Assembly: GCF_015352455.1 (NCBI RefSeq)
Contig: NZ_JADKPN010000004.1
Coordinates: forward strand, 62,001-126,000
Length of the DNA: 64,000 bases
Origin: Nocardioides islandensis
GTDB lineage: Bacteria > Actinomycetota > Actinomycetes > Propionibacteriales > Nocardioidaceae
Reading direction: 5' to 3'
The position numbers were made by a program, and so were the translations under genes. Below the pieces are notes generated by a model. The model made no database searches, was not told where the DNA came from, and saw only the letters and a list, made by a program, of their open reading frames with translations. Below, piece by piece: positions 51,759-59,914 of this stretch. The first letter of the stretch is position 1. Each line of letters opens with the position of its first letter.

Positions 51759-52279
51759 CGGGACCTCCCTCGGGCGGCGGCCAGGGCCGCGTCGATGCGG
51801 GCCTGGGCCCCGCCGCGCCAGATGTGGGTGATGGCCAGCGCCAGCGCGTCGGCGGCGTCGGCCGGCTTGGGGGCGGCGTCGAGCCGCAGGATGCGCGTCA
51901 CCATCGCCCCGACCTGGGCCTTGTCGGCGCGGCCGCTGCCGGAGACCGCGGCCTTCACCTCGCTCGGGGTGTGCAGGGCGATGGGCAGCCCGCGCCGGGC
52001 CGCCGCGACGAGGGCGATGCCGCTGGCCTGGGCGGTGCCCATGATCGTGCTGGAGTCCGACCGTGCGAACACCCGCTCCACCGCCACCGCGTCGGGCCGG
52101 TGCTCGTCGAGCCAGGCGTCGATGCCCCTCTCGATCGTCACCAGCCGCTCGGCGATGGGCAGGTCGGCGCTGGTGCGGATCACGTTGACGTCGACCAGGG
52201 TCAGCGGGCGGCCGACGGACCCCTCGACCACGCCCATGCCGCAGCGGGTCAGCCCCGGGTCGATCCCCAGCACGCGCAC
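51755..52279 (-). CDS. ruvC: Crossover junction endodeoxyribonuclease RuvC
   Basis: This 174-residue RNase H-fold nuclease resolves Holliday junctions. Acidic catalytic residues are in [12 protein letters not shown] near the start, [16 protein letters not shown], and [13 protein letters not shown]. The GTG at 52279 is the start; a LexA box lies about 18 bases upstream. It heads the ruvCAB operon and overlaps ruvA. Confidence 0.95.
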   Translation of the reverse strand: MRVLGIDPGLTRCGMGVVEGSVGRPLTLVDVNVIRTSADLPIAERLVTIERGIDAWLDEHRPDAVAVERVFARSDSSTIMGTAQASGIALVAAARRGLPIALHTPSEVKAAVSGSGRADKAQVGAMVTRILRLDAAPKPADAADALALAITHIWRGGAQARIDAALAAARGRSR

Positions 52280-52297
52280 GTCTGGCCGCCTTCCGTC

Positions 52298-52311
52298 CGA
52301 ACAGGTGTTCG
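52298..52311. promoter_or_regulatory. LexA-binding SOS box upstream of ruvCAB
   Basis: CGAACAGGTGTTCG is a complete match to the actinobacterial/Gram-positive SOS-box core CGAAC-N4-GTTCG. It sits 19-32 bases before the ruvC start, where LexA would block transcription. Regulation of ruvCAB by LexA is established in mycobacteria. Confidence 0.88.
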
Positions 52312-52377
52312 CACGTCACGCTATCCGCGACCACCCGCCGTACGGCGTGCGACACGCGGCGCCGCCGCGGCCGGCGG

Positions 52378-53142
52378 TCAGGCGTCCAGCTCGGCCATGA
52401 CCTCGTCGGAGACGTCGAAGTTGGCGAAGACGTTCTGCACGTCGTCGGAGTCCTCGAGAGCCTCGATGAGGCGGAACAGCTTGGCGGCGTTGTCCTTGTC
52501 GAGCTGGACCTGCATGTCCGGCACGAACTCGGCCTCCGCGGAGTCGTAGTCGATCCCGGCGGCCTGGAGTGCCGTGCGTACGGCGACCAGGTCGGTGGCC
52601 TCGGAGACGACCTCGAAGCTCTCCCCCAGGTCGTTGACGTCCTCGGCGCCGGCGTCCAGCGCGGCCTCGAGCACGTCGTCCTCGGAGACCGTCTTACCCT
52701 CCTGCTGCTGCGGGACGATCACCACGCCCTTGCGGTTGAACAGGAACGAGACCGAGCCCGGGTCGGCCAGCGAGCCGCCGTTTCGCGTCATGGCGGTGCG
52801 GACCTCCATGGCGGCGCGGTTCTTGTTGTCGGTCAGGCACTCGATGAGCATCGCGACCCCGGCCGGCCCGTAGCCCTCGTACATGATCGTGGTGTAGTCG
52901 GCGCCGCCCGCCTCCGCACCGGAGCCGCGCTTGACCGCGCGGTCGATGTTGTCGTTGGGGACCGAGGACTTCTTGGCCTTCTGGATCGCGTCGTACAGCG
53001 TCGGGTTGCCGCCGGGGTCACCGCCGCCCATGCGGGCCGCGACCTCGATGTTCTTGATGAGCTTGGCGAACATCTTGCCGCGGCGGGCGTCGACGACGGC
53101 CTTCTTGTGCTTGGTGGTCGCCCATTTCGAGTGGCCGGACAT
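52378..53142 (-). CDS. YebC/PmpR-family regulator
   Basis: This 254-residue protein of the YebC (TACO1) family starts with [15 protein letters not shown] and has the family motifs [27 protein letters not shown] and [19 protein letters not shown]. Members act in translation of proline-rich stretches or as DNA-binding regulators; which applies here cannot be told. It lies between pdxT and ruvC in normal actinobacterial order. Confidence 0.95.
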   Translation of the reverse strand: MSGHSKWATTKHKKAVVDARRGKMFAKLIKNIEVAARMGGGDPGGNPTLYDAIQKAKKSSVPNDNIDRAVKRGSGAEAGGADYTTIMYEGYGPAGVAMLIECLTDNKNRAAMEVRTAMTRNGGSLADPGSVSFLFNRKGVVIVPQQQEGKTVSEDDVLEAALDAGAEDVNDLGESFEVVSEATDLVAVRTALQAAGIDYDSAEAEFVPDMQVQLDKDNAAKLFRLIEALEDSDDVQNVFANFDVSDEVMAELDA

Positions 53143-53162
53143 GCGCTTTCAGTCCCTCTTCC

Positions 53163-53795
53163 CTACGGCTGTGCCAGTCGTTGGTTCACGAGGTCGACGA
53201 AGAGCCGGTGCACCCGGCCGTCGCCCCCGACCTCGGGGTGGAACGACGTCGCCATCAGTGGTCCCTGACGGACCGCCACGATCCTACCGGCGGCCCGACC
53301 GTGGGCCGGGTCCTCGCCCACCCGGGCGAGCACGTCGACGCCCTCACCGACGGACTCGACCCACGGCGCACGGATGAAGACGGCGTGCACGGGGTCCGTC
53401 AGCCCGGCGAAGTCCAGGGACGTCTCGAAGGAGTCGACCTGGCGCCCGAACGCGTTGCGCCGCACGGTGATGTCGAGACCGCCGAGGGTCTCCTGGTCGG
53501 CGGTGCCGTCCTCGATCCGGTCGGCCAGCAGGATCATCCCGGCGCAGGTGCCGAAGACGGGCAGGCCGTCGGCGATCCGGGCACGCAGCGGGTCGAGCAG
53601 GTCGAAGATGCGGAGCAGCTTGGCGATCGTGGTCGACTCCCCGCCCGGCACGACCATGCCGTCGACCGAGGCCAGCTCGGACTCGCGGCGTACGGCGAGT
53701 GGTCGCACGCCGAGGGACTCCAGCACGTGCAGGTGCTCGCGCACGTCGCCCTGCAGGGCGAGCACACCGATCGTCGGCGTGGCGGGAGCGGGCAC
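53163..53795 (-). CDS. pdxT: Pyridoxal 5'-phosphate synthase glutaminase subunit
   Basis: PdxT hydrolyses glutamine and passes ammonia to PdxS in the DXP-independent PLP pathway. The 210-residue class I glutaminase has the catalytic cysteine in [11 protein letters not shown], His-Glu in SFHPEVGGD and VPGGESTTI. The partner pdxS lies 4.5 kb away, separated by a transport/signalling block. It begins 26 bases from the edge of the inserted block. Confidence 0.95.
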   Translation of the reverse strand: MPAPATPTIGVLALQGDVREHLHVLESLGVRPLAVRRESELASVDGMVVPGGESTTIAKLLRIFDLLDPLRARIADGLPVFGTCAGMILLADRIEDGTADQETLGGLDITVRRNAFGRQVDSFETSLDFAGLTDPVHAVFIRAPWVESVGEGVDVLARVGEDPAHGRAAGRIVAVRQGPLMATSFHPEVGGDGRVHRLFVDLVNQRLAQP

Positions 53796-53850
53796 GCGCG
53801 CAGGCTAGTGCCCCCTTCCGGTGCGCCCGAAACTGCCGCACCATGGGTCG

Positions 53851-54423
53851 ATGCGGACCCTCGCCTCGGTCGTGGTCACCCTGCTCGTCAGCGTTCTCCT
53901 CCTCGGGTTCCTCGGTCCGGCCGCCTCCGGCGCGGCCCCGCCCACCGCCGGCCGGCAGGCGACCTGCCAGCGCACGCTCCCGTCGTACCCCGAGATCAAG
54001 CGCGGCACGACCAGCAGGGCCGTGCGCTCGTTGCAGTGCGTGCTCAACGACGCCGGGTTCGGGCCGGTGACCGTCGACGGGTTCTACGGGCCCGAGACGC
54101 AGGCGGCCGTGAAGGAGCTGACCGACGGGTTCGAGTGCTGCATCAAGAACCCGCTGCGGGTGCGCACCTGGTACTGGGTCATCCTCTTCACCGCCTCCCA
54201 CAAGCTGGGCGGGCTGGAGCGCGGCGACAGCGGCATCCGGGTGAAGACGTTGCAGCGGGCGCTGCGCGCCGACGGCGAGACGCTCGCGGTCGACGGCGCC
54301 TTCGGCGGGCAGACCGAGCGGGCGCTGATGGCGTTCCAGGAGAACTGCCAGGAGAAGCAGACCGGCCGGGTCGACCAGCAGACGCTGTTCAACCTGTCGC
54401 AGGGCGGGTGCGGCGCGAGCTAG
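53851..54423 (+). CDS. Secreted peptidoglycan-binding domain protein
   Basis: This 190-residue protein has a signal peptide (TLASVVVTLLVSVLLLGFLG, cleavage near ASGAA) and two PG_binding_1-type repeats, VRSLQCVLNDAGFGPVTVDG and VKTLQRALRADGETLAVDG, each followed by a FYGPET or FGGQTE block. No catalytic domain follows, so it probably binds cell wall only. The ATG at 53851 gives a proper signal peptide, unlike the start at 53821. Its TAG overlaps the convergent response-regulator TAG. Confidence 0.8.
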   Translation: MRTLASVVVTLLVSVLLLGFLGPAASGAAPPTAGRQATCQRTLPSYPEIKRGTTSRAVRSLQCVLNDAGFGPVTVDGFYGPETQAAVKELTDGFECCIKNPLRVRTWYWVILFTASHKLGGLERGDSGIRVKTLQRALRADGETLAVDGAFGGQTERALMAFQENCQEKQTGRVDQQTLFNLSQGGCGAS

Positions 54424-55112
54424 CTGCCCGTGCCCCAGCGGTACTCGACCTCGGGCCGCCCGCTGCCGCCGTACCGCGGGCGGCGCCCGACCGCCCCGGA
54501 GTCGGCGAGGTGCTCGAGGTACCGGCGGACCGTGACCCGCGACGCGCCGACGACCTCCGCGACCTCGCTCGCCGATCGCCCGTCGGGGGCGGCGGCCCGC
54601 ACCGCGGCCGATACCGCCGCCAGCGTCTCGGGGCTCATCCCCTTGGGCAGCCCGGGGCCGCCGGCGGAGGCGCGCAGCGGGTCGAGCAGCCGGTCCACCT
54701 CGTCCTGGGCGAGGTCGGCGTTGGCCGCGGCCAGGCCGTCGTGGTACGCGGCGTACTGCTCGAGCTTGGCGCGGAAGGTGGCGAACGAGAACGGCTTGAG
54801 GAGGTACAGCACGACGCCCTGCGCGACCGCGTGCCGGACCACCTCGGCGTCGCGAGCGGACGTGACCGCGACGACGTCGACGAGCCGGCCCTGCGCACGC
54901 AGCCGCTGGACCAGTCCGAGCCCGTGGCCGTCCGGCAGGTGCATGTCGAGCAGCAGGAGGTCGACGCCGGGATCGGACTTCAGGAACCGCGCCGCCTCGC
55001 CGGCCGACCGGGCCACACCGGCGAGCTCGAAGCCGGGGACGCGGCCGACGTACGTCGCGTGCGCCTCGGCGGTCAGCTGCTCGTCCTCGACGACGAGGAC
55101 CCGGACATTCAT
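54420..55112 (-). CDS. Response regulator of the CitB/DcuR family
   Basis: This 230-residue regulator has a receiver domain with phospho-acceptor D56 (LLLLDMHLP), K in LLKPFSF, and a C-terminal helix-turn-helix (SASEVAEVVGASRVTVRRYLE). The family controls C4-dicarboxylate or citrate uptake genes. The ATG at 55112 overlaps the kinase stop, so kinase and regulator are cotranslated. The likely target is the divergent DctA-type symporter. Confidence 0.9.
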   Translation of the reverse strand: MNVRVLVVEDEQLTAEAHATYVGRVPGFELAGVARSAGEAARFLKSDPGVDLLLLDMHLPDGHGLGLVQRLRAQGRLVDVVAVTSARDAEVVRHAVAQGVVLYLLKPFSFATFRAKLEQYAAYHDGLAAANADLAQDEVDRLLDPLRASAGGPGLPKGMSPETLAAVSAAVRAAAPDGRSASEVAEVVGASRVTVRRYLEHLADSGAVGRRPRYGGSGRPEVEYRWGTGS

Positions 55113-56701
55113 GCCGTGACTCGGCTCGGGTGCATCACCACGACGAACTCGGCGCCGCCCTGCGGCGAGCGGCCCACCCGTACCTCGCCCCCGTGCCGGC
55201 GCGCGACCTGCGCGACCAGGGCCAGGCCCACGCCGCGGCCCGCGGCCTTGGTCGACCAGCCGCGCTCGAGCACGCGGGCCGCCGCGTCGTCGTCGAGCCC
55301 AGGCCCGCTGTCGCGCACGGTCACCGTGAGGGTGTCCGCGTCGCCGGCGAGCTGTACGTCGACGCGCTTCCAGGAGGCGCCGGCCACCGCGTCGAGCGCG
55401 TTGTCGACCAGGTTGCCCAGGACGGTGACCAGGTCGCGGGCGGGTACGCCGCCACCCGAGGGCAGCTCGCCCGTCACCGTCAGGTCCACGCCCCGCTCCG
55501 CCGCCTCGGCGCTCTTGCCCAGCAGCAGGGCGGCGACCACCGGGTCGCCGACCGCGCCCACGACCTGGTCGGTGAGGCGCTGGGCGACCTCGAGCTCGGT
55601 GGTCGCGAACTCCACCGCGTCGTCGGGCCGGCCCATCTCGATGAGGGACACGACGGTGTGCAGCCGGTTGGCGGCCTCGTGCGTCTGCGAGCGCAGCGAC
55701 TCGGTCAGCCCGCGGACGGCGTCGAGCTCGCCGGTCACCGACCGCAGCTCGGTGTGGTCGCGCAGCGTGACCACGGCGCCGACGTCCCGGCCGGCCCAGG
55801 CCGCCGGGGCCGACGAGACGAGCAGGATGCGGTCGCCCGCGACGTACAGGTCGTCGCTCTCGGGCGTCGTGCCCCTGGCGGCGGCGACCAGGCCCGGCGC
55901 GAGCCCGAGGTCGTCGAGGTGCCGGCCGACGACGTCCTCGGGGAGGTCGAGCAGGCGCCGCGCCTCGTCGTTGACGAGCTGCACGCGGCCGTCGGCGTCG
56001 ACGAGGAGCAGGCCCTCGCGGACGGCGTGCAGGACCGCCGAGTAGTACTCGTACATCCGGGTGATCTCGCGCTCGCCCATCCCGTGGGTCTGCCGCTGGA
56101 GGCGCCGGCTGACCAGCCAGGCGCCGAGCAGGCCGGCGGCCAGCACCGCGAGCGCGACGAGCAGCACCTTGAGGACGTCGTCGCGCAGCTGCCGGTCGAT
56201 GGACGCGACGGTGATGCCGACCGAGACGAGGGCGACGACGCGGTCGCCGTCGGCCGGGTCGCGGACGGGGACCACGGAGCGCATCGACGGCCCGAGGGAG
56301 CCGGTGTACTGCTGGGTGAAGATGCCACCCTGGGGCGCGTCGCCGAGGTCGCCGACGAACTTCTTGCCGATGAGGCTGGGCGTCGGGTGGCTGTAGCGCG
56401 TGCGGTCCAGGCCCATCACCACGACGAAGTCGACGTGGGCGTCGAGGCGGACGTCCTCGGCGTACGGCTGGATGACCGTCGACGGGTCGGGCCGGTCCAA
56501 CGCGTCCACCACCGTCGGCGAGTCGGCGACGGCGAGAGCGACCGCAACGGCGCGATCGGTGGCGGCGTCGCGCGCGTCGCGGCGAGCGTCGAAGGCCGCC
56601 AGCGTGATCGAGACCAGGACGAGGACGAGGACGACGAGCGCCTGGAGCAGCAGGATCTGTCGCGCCACCGACAGCTCCCGGACCCACCGCGGCGCGCGCA
56701 C
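55109..56701 (-). CDS. Sensor histidine kinase of the CitA/DcuS family
   Basis: This 530-residue membrane kinase has two transmembrane helices (about 19-37 and 176-198) bounding an extracytoplasmic Cache-like sensor with the ligand-site block RYSHPTPSLIGKKFVG, a PAS domain (LLLVDADGRVQLVNDEA), the phospho-acceptor region QTHEAANRLHTVVSL, and an HATPase (VLGNLVDNALDAV, DSGPGLDDDA, RGVGLALV). The sensor motif is typical of di- and tricarboxylate receptors. Start is the GTG at 56701 after AAGGA. Confidence 0.92.
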   Translation of the reverse strand: MRAPRWVRELSVARQILLLQALVVLVLVLVSITLAAFDARRDARDAATDRAVAVALAVADSPTVVDALDRPDPSTVIQPYAEDVRLDAHVDFVVVMGLDRTRYSHPTPSLIGKKFVGDLGDAPQGGIFTQQYTGSLGPSMRSVVPVRDPADGDRVVALVSVGITVASIDRQLRDDVLKVLLVALAVLAAGLLGAWLVSRRLQRQTHGMGEREITRMYEYYSAVLHAVREGLLLVDADGRVQLVNDEARRLLDLPEDVVGRHLDDLGLAPGLVAAARGTTPESDDLYVAGDRILLVSSAPAAWAGRDVGAVVTLRDHTELRSVTGELDAVRGLTESLRSQTHEAANRLHTVVSLIEMGRPDDAVEFATTELEVAQRLTDQVVGAVGDPVVAALLLGKSAEAAERGVDLTVTGELPSGGGVPARDLVTVLGNLVDNALDAVAGASWKRVDVQLAGDADTLTVTVRDSGPGLDDDAAARVLERGWSTKAAGRGVGLALVAQVARRHGGEVRVGRSPQGGAEFVVVMHPSRVTA

Positions 56702-56791
56702 GGGTACATCCTTCCCCGGCGAGTGAGCCAGGTCACGAACTCAACGACCAGAACGGTGACGGCGTTCACACGGGCCAGGAGGGTGTGCGTC

Positions 56792-58153
56792 ATGAGCATC
56801 CCTGGAACGACGGTCCAGAACCGGACCCACTACCTCTACATCGCGGTCATCGTCGCGGTGCTGCTCGGCATCGGGGTCGGCCTCGTCGCGCCGGACCTCG
56901 CCGTCGAGCTCAAGCCGCTCGGCACGGGCTTCGTCGCGCTGATCAAGATGATGATCCAGCCCGTGATCTTCTGCACGATCGTGCTCGGCGTCGGCTCCGT
57001 GGCCAGCGCCGCCCGCGTCGGCAAGGTCGGCGGCCTGGCCCTCGGCTACTTCCTGACGATGTCGACGTTCGCGCTCGCCATCGGCCTGGTGGTCGGCAAC
57101 CTGCTGCACCCCGGTGAGGGCCTGCGCATCGACGACACCGTGTCGGCGGCCGGCCAGGAGCAGGCGGCCGGCGGGCACGGCAGCACCGTCGACTTCCTGC
57201 TGGGGATCATCCCCACCTCTCTTCTCTCGGGACTGACGTCCGGTGAGGTGCTGCAGACCCTGCTGGTCGCGCTCCTCATCGGCTTCGCCCTGCAGCGGAT
57301 GGGAGCTGCCGGCAAGCCCGTGCTGGGTGCCGTCCAGCAGATCCAGAAGCTCGTCTTCCGCGTCCTGGCGATGATCATGTGGGCCGCTCCGGTCGGTGCG
57401 TTCGGCGCCATCGCGGCGGTGGTCGGCGAGACCGGGGTGGACGCGCTGAAGAGCCTGGCGGTGCTGATGTTCGGGTTCTACGTGACGTGCTTCCTGTTCG
57501 TCTTCGTGGTGCTCGGCACGGTGCTGAAGGTGACGACGGGTGTGAACATCCTGTCGCTGTTCAAGTACCTCGCCCGCGAGTTCCTGCTCATCCTGTCCAC
57601 GTCCTCCTCCGAGTCGGCGCTGCCCCGGCTGATCGCCAAGATGGAGCACGCCGGCGTGGACAAGCCGACCGTCGGGGTCGTCGTACCCACCGGGTACTCC
57701 TTCAACCTGGACGGCACCGCGATCTACCTGACCATGGCGTCGCTGTTCATCGCCGAGGCGATGGGCGACCCGCTGTCGATCGGCGAGCAGATCTCGCTGC
57801 TGGTGTTCATGATGATCGCGTCGAAGGGCGCGGCCGGCGTGACCGGTGCGGGCATGGCGACGCTGGCCGGTGGCCTGTCCTCGCACCGCCCGGAGCTGGT
57901 CGACGGCGTCGGCCTGATCGTCGGGATCGACCGGTTCATGTCCGAGGCGCGGGCGCTGACCAACTTCGCCGGCAACTCGGTCGCCACGGTGCTGATCGGC
58001 CACTGGACCGGCGGCCTCGACCGCGGCCAGCTCGACCGGGTGCTCGCCGGTGACGACCCGTTCGACGAGGCGACGATGGTCGACGACGAGCCCGCGCCCG
58101 CGTCGGTTGCCGGCTCCCCGCCCGAGCCCGCCCGGGAGCCCGCGACGGTCTGA
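56792..58153 (+). CDS. DctA-type dicarboxylate:cation symporter
   Basis: This 453-residue SLC1/DAACS symporter takes up C4-dicarboxylates with protons or sodium. It has eight hydrophobic segments, the ligand-site STSSSESALPRL, the GYSFNLDGTAIY motif and the MTASKGAAGVTGAG-equivalent MIASKGAAGVTGAG. A disordered acidic tail follows residue 420. The ATG at 56792 has AGGAGGG; a much longer open frame upstream is antisense to the kinase and is rejected. Divergent from the kinase-regulator pair, so likely its target. Confidence 0.93.
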   Translation: MSIPGTTVQNRTHYLYIAVIVAVLLGIGVGLVAPDLAVELKPLGTGFVALIKMMIQPVIFCTIVLGVGSVASAARVGKVGGLALGYFLTMSTFALAIGLVVGNLLHPGEGLRIDDTVSAAGQEQAAGGHGSTVDFLLGIIPTSLLSGLTSGEVLQTLLVALLIGFALQRMGAAGKPVLGAVQQIQKLVFRVLAMIMWAAPVGAFGAIAAVVGETGVDALKSLAVLMFGFYVTCFLFVFVVLGTVLKVTTGVNILSLFKYLAREFLLILSTSSSESALPRLIAKMEHAGVDKPTVGVVVPTGYSFNLDGTAIYLTMASLFIAEAMGDPLSIGEQISLLVFMMIASKGAAGVTGAGMATLAGGLSSHRPELVDGVGLIVGIDRFMSEARALTNFAGNSVATVLIGHWTGGLDRGQLDRVLAGDDPFDEATMVDDEPAPASVAGSPPEPAREPATV

Positions 58154-58164
58154 TTCCGGAGTGT

Positions 58165-58204
58165 GCGTGTCGCCGCCGTGGGGTCCCCCACGGCGGCGAC
58201 ACGC
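58165..58204. terminator. Perfect 19-bp hairpin between convergent dctA-type and pdxS genes
   Basis: GCGTGTCGCCGCCGTGGGG at 58165-58183 pairs completely with its complement at 58186-58204 across a 2-base loop. No U tract follows on either strand. It lies just after the symporter stop and could end transcription in both directions. Confidence 0.65.
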
Positions 58205-58293
58205 CGTTCGGGACCGTCCACGACCCCGAGGACCGCATGCCTTGACGGGCCATCCTGGCGCTGGGGGGGGTGACGTTTCACCCGTCCAGCGCA

Positions 58294-58319
58294 GGTTTCA
58301 CCGGCCGGCCGGTGAAACC
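58294..58319. repeat. 26-bp perfect palindrome downstream of pdxS
   Basis: GGTTTCACCGGCC and its exact complement meet with no loop, forming a 26-bp palindrome 18 bases after the pdxS stop. A partial copy of one arm (GTTTCACC) lies at 58275. It could be a terminator for pdxS or a binding or recombination site. Confidence 0.6.
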
Positions 58320-58336
58320 GACACAGCCAGCGACCG

Positions 58337-59233
58337 CTACCAGCCCCGCTCGGCCAACCGGTGCGGCTGGGGGATCTCGTCGACGTTGATGCCGACCATG
58401 GCCTCACCGAGGCCGCGGGAGACCTTGGCGACGACGTCGGGGTCGTCGTAGAAGGTGGTGGCCTTGACGATGGCGGACGCGCGCTCGGCGGGGTTGCCGG
58501 ACTTGAAGATGCCGGAGCCGACGAACACACCCTCGGCACCGAGCTGCATCATCATCGCCGCGTCCGCGGGGGTGGCGATGCCGCCGGCGGTGAACAGGAC
58601 GACGGGCAGCTTGCCCGCAGCGGCGACCTCGACGACAAGGTCGTACGGCGCCTGGAGCTCCTTGGCGGCGACGTACAGCTCGTCCTCGGAGAGCCCGTGG
58701 AGGCGGCGCAGCTCGGCGCGGATGGTGCGCATGTGGGTGACGGCGTTGGAGACGTCGCCCGTGCCCGCCTCGCCCTTGGAGCGGATCATCGCGGCGCCCT
58801 CGGTGATGCGGCGCAGGGCCTCGCCCAGGTTGGTCGCGCCGCAGACGAACGGCACGGTGAACTGCCACTTGTCGATGTGGTGCGCGTAGTCGGCCGGCGT
58901 CAGCACCTCGGACTCGTCGATGTAGTCGACGCCCAGCGACTGGAGCACCTGCGCCTCGGCGAAGTGGCCGATGCGGGCCTTCGCCATGACGGGGATGGAC
59001 ACCGCGGCGATGATCCCGTCGATCATGTCCGGGTCGCTCATGCGGGAGACGCCGCCCTGGGCCCGGATGTCGGCGGGCACCCGCTCGAGGGCCATCACGG
59101 CGACCGCGCCGGCGTCCTCGGCGATCTTCGCCTGCTCGGGCGTGACGACGTCCATGATCACGCCGCCCTTGAGCATCTCCGCCATGCCCCGCTTCACGCG
59201 GGTCGTACCAGTACCGGTCGACTCCTGAACCAT
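58337..59233 (-). CDS. pdxS: Pyridoxal 5'-phosphate synthase subunit PdxS
   Basis: PdxS condenses ribose 5-phosphate, glyceraldehyde 3-phosphate and ammonia to PLP. The 298-residue TIM-barrel protein has D28, catalytic lysine K85 in [10 protein letters not shown] and the second lysine K153 in RSKGEAGTG. With PdxT it forms the 12:12 complex. It follows pgsA by 33 bases on the same strand. Confidence 0.97.
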   Translation of the reverse strand: MVQESTGTGTTRVKRGMAEMLKGGVIMDVVTPEQAKIAEDAGAVAVMALERVPADIRAQGGVSRMSDPDMIDGIIAAVSIPVMAKARIGHFAEAQVLQSLGVDYIDESEVLTPADYAHHIDKWQFTVPFVCGATNLGEALRRITEGAAMIRSKGEAGTGDVSNAVTHMRTIRAELRRLHGLSEDELYVAAKELQAPYDLVVEVAAAGKLPVVLFTAGGIATPADAAMMMQLGAEGVFVGSGIFKSGNPAERASAIVKATTFYDDPDVVAKVSRGLGEAMVGINVDEIPQPHRLAERGW

Positions 59234-59266
59234 GGCTCAAGCGTACGGCGCGAGAGGGGTCCGGCC

Positions 59267-59902
59267 CTACTCGGGGACGACGGGTGAGCGGTCCAGGGCG
59301 ATCGCCTGGCGACGCACCTTCAGCACCCGGAACACCACGGTGTACGCACTCGCCGCGGCCAGCACCCACAACACGCCCTCGACCAGCCACGGGACGTCCA
59401 GCAGACCGGTGAACCCGATGCCCAGCAGGATCGCGACCAGCCGGTCCGACCGCTCCGCGATGCCACCCCGGGCGTCGAGCCCCAGCGACTCGGCCTTGGC
59501 GCGGGCGTACGACGTGAGGTTGCCGGTCACCAGGCAGAACAGGGCGAGGCAGAGGTACAGGTAGCTGTCGCCCTCGTCGCCGGCGAAGTAGAGGGCCAGC
59601 CCGCCGAAGATCGCCGCGTCGCCGACCCGGTCGAGGGTCGAGTCCCAGAACGACCCGAACACCGAGGAGCGCCCGGACTTGCGCGCCATCGCGCCGTCGA
59701 CCAGGTCGGAGAACACGAACGCCGCGATGAAGACCGTGCCCCACAGCAGCTCGCCGCGCGGGTAGAACGCCAGCGCGCCGACCGAGACCCCGATGGTGCC
59801 CACCAGCGTGACCGTGTCCGGGCTGACCCCGAGCTTGAGCAGCAGGTTGACGACGGGTGCGAGCACGACGCCCTGCCAGAACGCCTTGAACCTCTCCAAC
59901 AT
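59267..59902 (-). CDS. pgsA: Phosphatidylinositol phosphate synthase
   Basis: This 211-residue CDP-alcohol phosphotransferase has the full motif D66-x2-D69-G-x2-A-R-x8-G83-x3-D87-x3-D91 and the KSGRSS segment typical of actinobacterial phosphatidylinositol-phosphate synthases, which use CDP-diacylglycerol and inositol 1-phosphate. Six hydrophobic segments place it in the membrane. Genes for acyltransferase PatA and mannosyltransferase PimA, often found between pgsA and pdxS in relatives, are absent here. Confidence 0.9.
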   Translation of the reverse strand: MLERFKAFWQGVVLAPVVNLLLKLGVSPDTVTLVGTIGVSVGALAFYPRGELLWGTVFIAAFVFSDLVDGAMARKSGRSSVFGSFWDSTLDRVGDAAIFGGLALYFAGDEGDSYLYLCLALFCLVTGNLTSYARAKAESLGLDARGGIAERSDRLVAILLGIGFTGLLDVPWLVEGVLWVLAAASAYTVVFRVLKVRRQAIALDRSPVVPE

Positions 59903-59914
59903 GAGGGGAGCAGG

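Noticed and set aside
55130-56791. A long plus-strand head joined in frame to the symporter
   Set aside because: It lies antisense to the histidine kinase, has no domain, and the symporter has its own ribosome-binding site and start at 56792.
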